Assembly: GCF_016808335.1 (NCBI RefSeq)
Contig: NC_053138.1
Span: forward strand, 13,757,900 to 13,821,899
Origin: Panicum virgatum
Taxonomy: Eukaryota; Streptophyta; Magnoliopsida; Poales; Poaceae
Reading direction: 5' to 3'
Length of the DNA: 64,000 nt
Of this stretch, positions 23,901 through 34,287 are shown one piece after another; position 1 is the stretch's first letter, and the number at the start of each line of letters is the position of its first letter. A program made the position numbers and the translations under genes. The notes beneath the pieces are model-generated. The model was given only the letters and a program-made list of their open reading frames with translations, did no database searches and was not told where the DNA came from.

Positions 23901-24103
23901 CCTTCCGCCTTGGTGTCCTGCGAGCCCTCGTTGTGGACTCGACGCACTACATCATGGACCTCCAGAGGGTGTCGTCGGGGTACGTCGTCCCAACCGATGC
24001 CGATGCGGATGCTGCGTCGACCATCATGGATGACGCCTCCGCCGCCGCCGAGGAGTTCGCCACCGTCCGGGCCGCGAAGCTGGAAGCCGACATCCCCCCA
24101 TAG

Positions 24104-24729
24104 CCGAATTCGATGCTGCAGAAGATCCGTAAGGAGGGGATGATAACCTGTAGGTAGTCTGGGCCTCGGAGCCCATGTAATGTGTTAGTACTTTATCATA
24201 ATAGTACATGTAGATGTAAGACATTGGTAATTGTAAATCGACAGTGTGGCCCATCGAGGCCTTATACGTTCGAGCCCTCGTTTTCTTTACTCTTTTTCCG
24301 TGTTCTCGTATGCGACTTTGGTAAACTTCTGCGAGGAATTTCGCGTTCATAAGCGACTTATGCATGAGGTGGTGAGGGGGGTGCCGTATCCCGGAGGCGT
24401 AGGCAGCCCCACGACTCGGTCGGCCTCGTACCGTAGTTGCTTATGACTCGCGTCCCTTTTTTCCCAAGTATACGAGAAACTTAGATACGGAAATTTTCCA
24501 AAAAAACGTTGGCGATTTTTTGGGGACGTTCGGGGGTTCCCCCCGTAGTAGCCCCCGAGGGAGGCTTGGCTTTGCCGAGGGTAAAGCCAGGCGTACCTTA
24601 GTGTTTGTGTGCCTCCGAGCCCCCGAGGGTCCGGAAGGTTCCCAAAAGATAAGCAAGTAAAGCATACTCCTTTATTATTTCTGGAAATCGTAAATGCGAG
24701 TACAAATGATGTACAAATAGCTTGGAACT
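24104..24729. other. Spacer between antisense ORF end and integrase end
   Basis: The two convergent reading units of the Tat element end here. Besides the 3' ends no conserved feature was recognised. Confidence 0.5.
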
Positions 24730-25818
24730 CTAAGGATAGAAGCGATGTAGCTGCTGTATGTTCCAAGCATTGGTGAGGACTTCGCCGTTTTCGTTCACCA
24801 GCTTGTACGTGCCAGGCTTGATCACCTCGGCGATGATATATGGGCCTTCCCACGGTGGTGAGAGCTTGTGGCGGCCCCTGTTGTCCTGTCGAAGCCTCAG
24901 CACCAAGTCCCCTTTGTTGAGGTCTCGGCGCCAAACTCTCTGCGCTTGATATCTTCGCAGGGATTGCTGATAACGCGCAGAGTGTAGGAGCGCCACGTCT
25001 CGAGCCTCGTCCACTTGATCCAGTGAGTCCTCGCGGGCTTGCTGGTTCTGCTGCTCTTGATAGGTCTTGAGCCTCGGTGACCCGTACTCCAGGTCCGTGG
25101 GGAGCATGGCCTCGGCGCCATAGACGAGGAAGAACGGGGTAAAGCCCATGGCTCTGCTTGGGGTCGTCCTCAGGCTCCAAATAACCGAGGGTAGCTCTGT
25201 GAGCCACCTTTGGCAAAACTTGTTCAGCTTGTTGAAGATCCTCGGCTTCAGTCCTTGGAGAATCATACCATTGGCACGCTCCACTTGTCCGTTCGTCTGT
25301 GGGTGTGCCACAGCCGACCAGTCCACGCGTATGTGGTAGATGTCGCAGAATGCCAAGAATTTCTTGCCTGTGAACTGGGTACCATTGTCGGTGATGATCG
25401 AGTTCGGGACCCTGAACCTGAAGACAATGTCAGTAAAGAACAGAACAGCTTGCTCGGATCTAATCTTGCTGATGGGTCGAGCCTCGATCCACTTGGAGAA
25501 TTTGTCGATTGCCACCAACAAGTGGGTGAAGCCCCCGGGCGCCTTCTGCAACGGGCCGACGAGGTCCAGCCCCCAGACGGCAAATGGACACGTGATGGGG
25601 ATGGTCTGCAGAGCTTGGGCCGGGAGGTGCGTCTTTCGAGCGTAGAACTGGCAACCCTCACAGGTCCACACGACGTCGGTGGCGTCGGTGACCGCGGTGG
25701 GCCAGTAAAAGCCTTGTCGAAATGCGTTACCCACGAGGGTGTGTGGCGCGGCGTGATGACCGCAGATGCCAGCGTGGATGTCAAGGATCAGCTCCTTGCT
25801 CTCGGGGATGGGGATGCA
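24730..25818 (-). pseudogene. Tat element integrase
   Basis: The minus-strand frame from the nonsense codon at 25819 down to 24730 gives about 362 codons. It begins with the HHCC zinc-finger region (CGHHAAPHTL and CEGCQFYAR), then the DDE catalytic core with GLDLVGPL, IITDNGTQF and NGQVERAN, which carry the three acidic residues. A C-terminal domain follows with GDLVLRLR and KLSPPWEGPYII. The domain itself is intact and ends at a natural stop. It is cut off from the upstream RNase H by one in-frame TGA. Confidence 0.9.
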
Positions 25819-27030
25819 TCACTGTAAAACACCCGAGGGACTACGTTTGTATAGCTCGTTGTCGCTTAGGACAAAGGACTTGGCCCGCCTAGCGAGGCAC
25901 CGCGCCTGAGCGCGGTCTGAGGGCAGGATCCCTCGAATCATCCAGTCAAGGTACAGGGTACGCCAATCTTGCGAAGTTGGGGCCTCGTTGATCTCCATTG
26001 CTTTGGCCTCGTCCATGGATTCAACGGAGGGCTTGGTGATGTCGCAAGCGAAGATGTTCGGGGGGACGGTGGTCCGCCCTGACGGAGGGCTTGGTGATGT
26101 CGCGAGCGAAGATGTTCGGTCGAACTTGTCTTCGAGGCGGCGTACTGCATTGCAGTATGCCTCCATCTTCAGGTCGTGACAGCTAGACTCCTTCATCACT
26201 TGGTCGATGATGAGCTGAGAGTCACCGCGTACATCGAGGCGCTTGACGCCAAGCTCGATGGTGATGCGGAGGCCACTGAGTAGGGCCTCGTACTCCGCCA
26301 TGTTGTTAGACGCAGGGAAGTGCAGGCGTATTACGTAGCGCATGTGATCTCCAAGGGGTGAGATGAAGAAGAGGCCGGCGCCGGCGCCAGTTTTCATCAC
26401 CGACCCGTCGAAGTACATGGTCCAGCATTCAGCTTGGATTTGTGGTGGGGGTAGCTGAGTGTACGTCCACTCAGCGACGAAGTCGACCAAGACTTTGGAC
26501 TTGATCGCCTTGCGAGGGGCGTAGGTGAGAGTTTCTCCCATCAGCTCCACGGACCACTTGGCAATTCTACCCTCGGCTTCCCTGTTGCGGACTATCTCTC
26601 CCAGAGGGAAAGACGAGACCATGGTGATGGGATGAGCCTCGAAGTAGTGGCGCAGCTTGTGCCGAGCCAAAATCACTACGTATAGCAGCTTCTGAATCTG
26701 CGGATAGCGTGTCTTGGTTTCGGACAATACCTCGCTGATGTAGTACACCGGCCGTTGGATAGGCAGAGCATGGCCCTCCTCTTGTCTTTCGACAACGACC
26801 ACCGCGCTGACCACTTGGGTCGTCGCAGCTACGTACAGATAGAGGGGCTCGCCATCTATGGGTGGTGTGAGAATGGGGGCGTGAGTGAGTGATGCCTTCA
26901 GCCTGTTGAGGGCTTCTTGAGCCTCGGGGGTCCACATGAAGCACTTGGTTTTCCTCAGGAGTCGATACAGGGGTAAGCTTTTCTCGCCGAGACGCGAGAT
27001 GAATTGGCTGAGGGACGCTAGGCATCCCAT
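25819..27030 (-). pseudogene. Tat element RNase H plus second archaeal-type RNase H
   Basis: The 403-codon frame starts at the RT thumb/connection (SQFISRLGEKSLPLYRLLRK). It continues with the Ty3-type RNase H (VYYISEVLSETKTRYPQIQK) and then a second RNase H resembling the archaeal type (MYFDGSVMKTGAGAG, NNMAEYEALLSGLRI, RGDSQLIIDQV). The second domain is a known acquisition of the Tat lineage. Near the C-terminus a 58-bp tandem duplication (copies beginning at about 26024 and 26082) adds out-of-frame residues without closing the frame. The frame ends with TGA at 25819-25821 where relatives have an Arg codon, so CGA to TGA is the likely change. Upstream, near 27045, a one-base indel separates it from RT. 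Confidence 0.88.
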
Positions 27031-27068
27031 GACCCTCTGTACCCCTTTAGGTCTCGGATCAGTCCCAT

Positions 27069-27320
27069 CTAAGTGATGGCCGAGACTTTCTCAGGGTTGG
27101 GTTCGATGCCCTGCTGGGAGACAATGAAGCCCAAGAGCATGCCTCGAGGGACTCCGAACACGCACTTCTCGGGGTTGAGTTTTACCCCTTTGGCCCTTAG
27201 GCAATCGAATGCGATCCTGAGATCGGCTACCAGGTCGTCCGCCTTCCTGGATTTTACGATGATGTCGTCGACATAAGCTTCTACGTTCCGCCCGAGATGG
27301 TCCCCGAATACGTGGAGCAT
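27069..27320 (-). pseudogene. Tat element reverse transcriptase, palm remnant
   Basis: Only the part from FGDHLGRNVEAYVDDIIVKS onward remains. YVDD is the RT catalytic motif. The frame runs to KVSAIT and a TAG at 27069. The N-terminal side is broken at 27321, where the second LTR element begins, and the missing RT residues are not found on the far side of that element (about 37426). Confidence 0.88.
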
Positions 27321-30300
27321 TGTGACATCCCAGAGTTTTAAAATGCTAAACAAGAAAAATTAGATATGATAACATGCAAAATTAACTAAGAAAAACTGAA
27401 TCGAATACATTTATGTGTGCATGCATGTGTATGTGTATATGTGCATAGGTCAGAAACCTTAAATAATTTTTAATCCAATGCAAGTATACATGTGAAATCG
27501 AATAGGCGTCTCATTAAAGTCATGTTAAACCAAAGTCTTGTTGAAGTCAAAGAGAGAAAATAAAGTTTTGAACATAAAATGACAGGTCATTTGAACCGTA
27601 GAATTCAAAGATTTAAATTATCTTTCAAATCGTAAAGAACATGTTTTAAAAATGAATTTTAAACTATTGCTCAAATGAATTTTTGCCCAAAACCAATTTT
27701 ATAGGTTTTCAAATGAAGAACAACTTTTGTGTACAAAGTTTTTCGAGTTGGTATACAAAAATAGGAGGAAAAGTTGATTTCCGAAGTGTATACGACATTT
27801 TCAAATGCATTCAAGTTTTAATTTTTATCTTTCAAACCTTTATTCAAATGGAAAAGTGCCTAAAACGAAAGTTGTAGATCTTAAAATTTTAAGCAAGTTT
27901 GGTATTCAAAAGTTTTTCATTTGACCTTTATAATAGGGATAAAAATTGAGTTTATAAACTGAAGTTTTGAAACTTCGTTTTAATTACGGAATTGCCCTCA
28001 CTCCATCTCCATTCTCTGTTTCCCGCCGTGCCGGCGTCGCCGTCTCGCCGTCGGCCACGCGCTGCGCCCTCACCGTGCCCCCGGCCAAAGCCACCTCACG
28101 CCCCCTCGAGTTCGCTCGAAACCGCTCGCCCTAGCGCCCTCCCGCGCTCGCCACGCGCCCCGCCAGCCTCTCTGCTCGACATGCCGACGAAGCCGTCGCC
28201 ATTCCCGGCCGCTGCGCCGTTGCTCTCGCCACCGCTTAAGCCATCTCTAGTCCACTTGAGAGCAAAGTCCGACTTCCCTGCTTCCTCTCCTCGCGCTGGA
28301 GCCAGAGCTCAAGCTCCCCTGCGCCCAGAGCATCTCCCGCCGCTAGCCATGGCCGCCGCCCCTTAGCAGCTCGCCGTGGCGCCGCCCGTACGCTCACCCA
28401 TGGCCCGAATCGAGTACCCCAATACCTTCCTAGCCTCTCCGTGAAGCTTCTCAGCCCAGCCAAGCCGCCTCCCCCTCGCCGGAGCGGTGCAGCCGCAATG
28501 CAGGGCCGCCGGCGGCCACCGCGGGGAGACCTCCTACAGCCCTCTCCCGACGAGCTACGACCACCGTTAGTTGCGCCTTGAGCCCCTCTCTATTTCCCCT
28601 AACTTTCCCCTCACCTCCAGGGCCGGACTTTGCCGGAAACGGCGCCTCCCATCCCTCCCCTGCACTGAAACCCGACCAGGGACCTCCTATGAGAAGAAAC
28701 GAAACTTCGAGGTCTAATCTGTAAAAACACCCTTAAGACAGCAAACTTGAAAATTCCATATAAAATCTTAAAAAAATAAGAAAAATGAAAACTAAAATGT
28801 TTTGGAATCCTTAGATCAAATCCTACAACTTTTGTTATAGACACATGTTGGTAATATGCTTCTATTTTAATCTAGGATAAAGATTAGATTAAGTAGCACA
28901 CAAATGTATCTCCTGTTGTAGTCATGAATTAAGGCTAGTTTTTGGACAGTGTGCTAAACCCTAGATGAATAGATTACTGTAAAAATTTGAGGACATTTTG
29001 ACAAATCTAGATATAGGTTTCATTAGATCTTGGTTTATGCCTTTGTTAAATAGAATTAAATTCACAGGGTTCTATACTTGTGTTATTGAGCTGAAATTTT
29101 TACAACAACCTTAAATTTGTTTATAGATGCTATAAAAAATTATGGGGATTTTTAGTAATGTATAACTAGTCCTTTTGATTTATTCATGAATAAACTTTGT
29201 AAATCAAAAACCCTAGTTTCCTTCATTAGAAAAATCTCATATTTTTACTAGAGCTTGGTTTTCAGAACATGATCATGCCTGTGAAATTTTAGCCACTGAA
29301 ATTAAGTAGTTTACTCTATAGATTTGTAGTTAGATAAATGCCTAGGAAATGAATCTAAATTCCTATGCTTGCTGTATAGCTTAATAAATTATGAAAACAT
29401 TACCACAAGCTCATCTTAAGGAATCTAACCTACTGGTCAAATTTCATTACCAGCACTTACATTCCCTAGCTTGGAGAATTATTTTTGGTTAGAAATGCTT
29501 TTTCTGTACTAATATAAAAGAAAAACAACACACCCAGCTCTTTTATGAGTTAGTATAGATAAAATTAATACTCTATAAATGACAGCCCAGGAGGTGTTAA
29601 TTAAGAAGTTTCACATCCAAACTCACATCATGTTGGACTACAACTTTATCGTGAAGGAAAAATAATAACATCTACATTGTTGAGCAACTCGAAACTGTGC
29701 ATTCATACATATGCGTTGTCGCATTTTATTTAGGTACGATAGAAGAACCGCGGGAATGACGTGATGATGGAGTCGAGCCAGAAGACGGTGAATGTGGACA
29801 CGTCTAAAAAAAGATGGACAGATGGATCCCGATGTGCACGACCGAAGGAAGATGCTCGCCGAGCAATTATCCTTTAACTGACACTAACCTAGTGTTAATC
29901 CCAGGCAAGCCCCGGAGCATGTCCTATCTATTTTAAATTTATGCAACTTATTATTGTTCCTATATACTTGCGCATTTAAGTTTACAGGAGTTGCTTGGAA
30001 CCTTAGCTGCATGATCCTAGGTACCTATGCTTGAACACTAGTATGTGTAGGTCGCTAGATCGCTAGGCTAATGGTTCGGTAGAAGTCGAGTGATTTCCTA
30101 TCACTCGCGAGAACTATAGGAGTTGGATATCTACTACATGCTGCAATCATAAGGTTTACGGGCGGGGTTGTTGTACTTGTGATACCCCGTCTGTTTAGTG
30201 AAAATAGATAAGGCCGCAGTGTGTGGTAGTGGTGGTTAAGCTTTTGAACATACTAACCACATGCCGAGAAATATGGTAATCGGTAAGCTTAAGTACCTGA

Positions 30301-31219
30301 TCGGCCCGGCGAGTGGACTTTACTCTCACCCTCTTTGAACGTTGTTCTAATGCGGCCACATGCGGGTGCAAGAAGGCTCACGACCCGACGTACGGTGGCG
30401 TGTATTCTTGTACTCGAAGTGGGTGACCCTGATCCACAACCGGGAAAGAAAGGGGAAAAGTCGCGTGGGCGAAGCGAGATGTCGATCCCCATGCGTGTGT
30501 GTTAGGTTTGCCTGGCCAGGTTAACAAATTCGATTCGAATCGTCCGCTTCTCACGGTTTGGGACTACTTAACCCTTCTGCTACATAGAGTAAGAAGTGAA
30601 AGATGATGATGAATATGGTTGGTTGGATGATGAAAGATATTTGTTTCCACCATGTATGCTATTGGATAGATGCTCACTTAGAATGATTAATTGAACTAGA
30701 ACCTGGAAGCTAAAACCTGAAATTAAGGATCTACTCTTTACTGCTTTTCAGCAAAACAAATCCCTTAAGCCAAAAGCCTTGCATGTCTAGATAAGGGGCT
30801 AAGTATACCCTTAGTCGGGTAAGCCTTGCTGAGTATTAGTATACTCAGCCTTGCTTGTGGCTTTGTTTTTCAGGTGGTGCATCGGAGGTTACAGTTGACG
30901 TCATGTACGGGCTTCATCATGACGTCTGGTTTCGACGCTAGACTATCGTTCGTTTTTTCGTCAAACTTGAACTCTGTTGTCTTTTTATAAATTCAAACTT
31001 GGTTTGTAATAATAATTCAATTTCATACTCTGTGCTGTAAAATTTGTGGAATGTTGCACGCTCTGAACTGCTTTGTCGATCCTGTTTCAAGTGGTTTAAT
31101 CGGGATTTTACCTGACAGCACTGCCCGATGACTCCGTTTTAAGTGCGTGTTAACCCTAGTTACCGTTTCGGTAATGGTTAGCGCACTTAAGCCGGATTAA
31201 TTTAGACGGGGCTGCCACA
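27321..31219 (+). repeat. 5' LTR of the gag-only element
   Basis: 3899 bp, starting TGTGACATCCCAG and ending GCTGCCACA. It is very long for an LTR. It includes a GC-rich block (about 27990-28600) with a proline-rich open frame and a long AT-rich part. Aligned with 34288-37422 it is the same sequence with scattered differences. Confidence 0.92.
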
Positions 31220-31221
31220 GC

Positions 31222-31233
31222 TGGTATCAGAGC
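31222..31233 (+). other. Primer binding site complementary to initiator Met tRNA
   Basis: TGGTATCAGAGC is the standard site complementary to the 3' end of plant initiator methionine tRNA. It lies two bases after the end of the 5' LTR. Confidence 0.95.
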
Positions 31234-31508
31234 TGCAAAGCATACTCTAGCTACAAACCTTAAAAACCTGTTTTCTTAAAACTCGATCACCAAAAATCGC
31301 GTTTGCAAATGCGTTGGTTCGTTAAGGATTGTGCATAGTTCGTAAAGCCCTAGGGAAAATTTTGGGAGTTTTGCTAGGTGGCTATCTATTTTTGGTTTAT
31401 TTATTTCTGACTTCCAGCACTTTATATTTTTGTCAAACCTTACTTTTGTGCACAATCAATCCTTAAATTCTGTAACTACGCACCTACGCTAAGGTAAGAA
31501 TGTAAGGA

Positions 31509-31760
31509 TCCTCAGTCAGCTGAGAGGGTCTGACCTTCCCGTCGGTGATGCGATCCGAACGCTGCCCTCAAGCAGTGGCTTACTTGAGGTGCTGCCAATA
31601 TACCAACTACCGGTTGACTATATTGGGAGTAAAGTATACTTAGTCAGCGGAGGGAGACTGACCTTCCCGTCGGTGATGCGAACTGAACGCTGTGCTCAAG
31701 CAGTGGCCTACTTGAGCTGCTGCCAATATACCACCATCAGTCGATTATATTGGGAGTAAA
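31509..31760 (+). repeat. Two tandem repeats of about 127 bp in the leader of the gag-only element
   Basis: Each unit runs from CTYAGTCAGCKGAG through CTGACCTTCCCGTCGGTGAT to TATTGGGAGTAAAG. The second copy differs by several substitutions. They lie between the primer binding site and gag and could form structured RNA. A role in packaging or translation is only a guess. Confidence 0.85.
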
Positions 31761-32398
31761 GGAACTCGTAAATATGCTATTTTGATGGCGTATGTTAACG
31801 TTGGCCATACTGCGGATATTGTATGGCTGTCGTTTCTATAGTGAACGGTAATGTATGGGTGAATATGTGGGCATCTGCCTATGCGTTACCCATGTGGCGT
31901 AGTACACATAGGGGCCGTTCGTGAGTGCTGGCACGAAGGGTCCAGTCGTGAATATTTATATATCTATATGTTGTCAATTTCCTACAGGTACGCTAACTCC
32001 GATTGCGATAGGTTAAGAACGAGTAGCATTCGGCTAGTTATATATAGGGAGAGACGTAATTTATGCCATGCCACCGGCGCTAACCCCGTAAGTCCAAAGC
32101 TATTTGGCAATTATTTGTTTGTGAGGACGAATAGGACGTGCATGCATCATGATCATAAACTGAAACTAAACCAAAAATTGAGTATGGATAGTTGGAAATT
32201 CTAGGGTTGCACAAGAGCACTGTCCATTCGATCGCCTAAGATCTATCTAGAAATCTGTCTTTCTGTTGTATCTGGGAAAAACAAAATTAATTGGCCTAGT
32301 ATGTGACCTGATCTATAGTTGATCCTGTGGAAAGTTTTGTTCGAAAACATGTTCTCTAGCTGCTATTAAATTTCCCTAGTTAATGAAAGAATTACACA

Positions 32399-33241
32399 AT
32401 GCAGATGGTGCAAGGGACACACAATGCTCCTGCAGGGTTGGGAAGTGCTAGTGATAGCGGACAGCCACTACTGTCCAACCTGGCTGAACTCATGGCTGCC
32501 CAGACCGAACTACTCCAGCAACTTGCTCAGAGACAGCAAGAGATTTATCAACTCCTACAGCAGCAACACCAGCTAGGGGATGGGTATAATGTCCCCCAAC
32601 CTCGGGTTGCGGAATATCAAGAGCTCAATGAAGAAATAAAGGAGACGAGGGATGTTTACTTAGACTCCCTAACGCCACCATTGCGACCTCCGATGAAACT
32701 TAAGGCTCACCAAGCAAAGCGTCGGACTCTCAAGCATGGCCCAAGCGACATAGACTTGACTGGATGGGAAATTACCTGCACAGAATTCGTCCCACGTGAT
32801 AGAGGGCACACTAGCAAAACTATCAATGCCAATACAGTCTTACGAGCAATAACTCGCTCGCCTATCCGGGAACCGACGAACCCTGGTAGATGCACTACAC
32901 CCGCGAAAGGTTCAGTAGGTGTGCCGGTCATTGCACCCTTAGTTATTAAACCGCCCGGTGGTTCAGGCAAAATAAAACGTTGCTTCAATTGTGGGAATCC
33001 TAACCACTTCGCTCGAGACTGCTCCCAGCCTAGACAACCAAAACAGGGTCAAGATTCTATACAGAACAACAAAAATAAGGGCAAGAGACAGGCTAGTTTA
33101 CAAGGAAGGATTGGAAGCACCCCACTTGCCGATCTTCCTGAAGGTGCACCGGATATGACGGGTATATTCTCTATTCCCAAACCATCTAGCCCATACTTTG
33201 CATATCAAAGGGAAATCTCATTACCCTCCTTGCTCGTATAA
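32399..33241 (+). CDS. Gag-like protein with CCHC zinc knuckle
   Basis: 280 codons. The N-terminal part is Gln-rich and helical (LLSNLAELMAAQTELLQQLA), as in Tekay-type gag. A basic middle leads to a CCHC knuckle CFNCGNPNHFARDC at about residue 196 and a Lys/Gln-rich tail. The large central capsid-like Retrotrans_gag domain is not recognisable, so the protein looks like an internally deleted gag. No pol frame follows. Upstream is the tandem-repeat leader. Confidence 0.8.
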   Translation: MQMVQGTHNAPAGLGSASDSGQPLLSNLAELMAAQTELLQQLAQRQQEIYQLLQQQHQLGDGYNVPQPRVAEYQELNEEIKETRDVYLDSLTPPLRPPMKLKAHQAKRRTLKHGPSDIDLTGWEITCTEFVPRDRGHTSKTINANTVLRAITRSPIREPTNPGRCTTPAKGSVGVPVIAPLVIKPPGGSGKIKRCFNCGNPNHFARDCSQPRQPKQGQDSIQNNKNKGKRQASLQGRIGSTPLADLPEGAPDMTGIFSIPKPSSPYFAYQREISLPSLLV

Positions 33242-34287
33242 CTCTCCTTGAAAACTAAAAAGAGCGGCAATCAAGAATACTAGAATAACGCGCAGGATCA
33301 TTACTTGCATGGTTGTTGCATGGCCATTACTTAAACCTGTGCATCATGGGGCTCAATTACAATTAACATCATATGCATCTGGGAAGAGTTTTGCGTTTAT
33401 CACCTAGCCCTCCGTCTTTCTTTCTAGCCATGCACATTATTAGGTTGCTATATTTTTACCTTGTCGTGGTGTCTGTCACTGACCAATGGTTCCGCGATGG
33501 GACCTAGGGCCTCGTGTGTGCTGCAGTCATACGTTTGTGCCACTAGGAGCGCGCTGGTATCTTGGTACGTGTAAGAAATACCACGACCATCCATTTTTCG
33601 CGACCTGAATATTGTGTTGACTTGGGGTTCTGATTCGGCCAACAAAAAAAACGTGAGTTTTTGGTATATCCTTCTGGGTCACTAACCTGCATTGCAACAT
33701 ATGCACCATAAGCCCATATGCACACCAAACACATAACCATGAGCATTATCATTATTCAACGAGCATCATGACAAATGCATCACGCCATATGCATCATTTA
33801 TCAATGCATGGGTCTTCTCATCCGCGTATTGCATCATTGCAGATATACATCCAATTGGTGCATTAACTAAATGCAACAACACATCTGCACCATAAGTCAT
33901 TACATTACATCATCAGTCTCGTGACACGAATGCATTTCCATAATACATCATGGCATTGAACAAGTGTGCATTTTTCAAATACCGACTTCTTCAAATAAAA
34001 GCGATCTTGAGCAAGAATATCTTGAGAAAACTTTGTTGTGCCAAAGAATAAGATCTCAAGCCTAGAAAAGAAAAAAAACCCTCTTGTTGTAGTAAATTTG
34101 ATCCTACCATTTTCCATGCTTTGCATGTGCCGGTGTAACTATTCATTTGAGTACCTCACATTGATGATTCCCACCGAGATCGTTGAACAAACGGAAATAT
34201 TAGTAGAACCGGACCTCACTTGTGCCAATTTTAAGGCACCCCTTCATCGGAATCTCAGGACGATATTCTTTTTAAGGGGTGGTAGGC
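33242..34287. other. Non-coding 3' part of the gag-only element
   Basis: No pol motifs are found on either strand. The last 18 bases (about 34270-34287) contain the purine-rich polypurine tract next to the 3' LTR. Confidence 0.7.

Larger units (their letters stand above)
18255..24103 (+). pseudogene. Antisense ORF of the Tat element (putative gypsy-type transposon protein), degenerate
   Basis: This gene is read opposite to gag-pol. The ATG at 18255 is followed at codon 5 by an in-frame TAG, then by a region like the Pfam 'putative gypsy type transposon' family (Transposase_28): GFSVPVGRFMRALCEYYRVE and FGPNSISQAAVFVAVCEGYL. A small deletion near 18590 shifts the frame. The 2.2-kb insertion at 18998 interrupts it; across the insertion the frame continues with RDVAARRARNAVAEFPDNPE. 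A TGA follows at about 21289, and a GT-AG intron fits 21333-21413. Further exons encode a Lys/Arg-rich basic stretch, a Pro/Ala/Gly-rich linker, a coiled coil with repeats of the type EKEAELQ (about 23230-23620) and a C-terminal segment ending at 24103. Such antisense ORFs occur in grass Tat elements; their function is unknown. Confidence 0.8.

Noticed and set aside
27992..28366. 124-codon Pro/Ser/Ala-rich frame present in both LTRs of the gag-only element (also 34957-35331)
   Set aside because: The two copies are identical by origin, so shared length is not evidence of selection. Composition fits GC-rich leader DNA and no family is recognised.
31222..31233. tRNA-like motif TGGTATCAGAGC
   Set aside because: It is a primer binding site next to an LTR, not a tRNA gene; no cloverleaf surrounds it.
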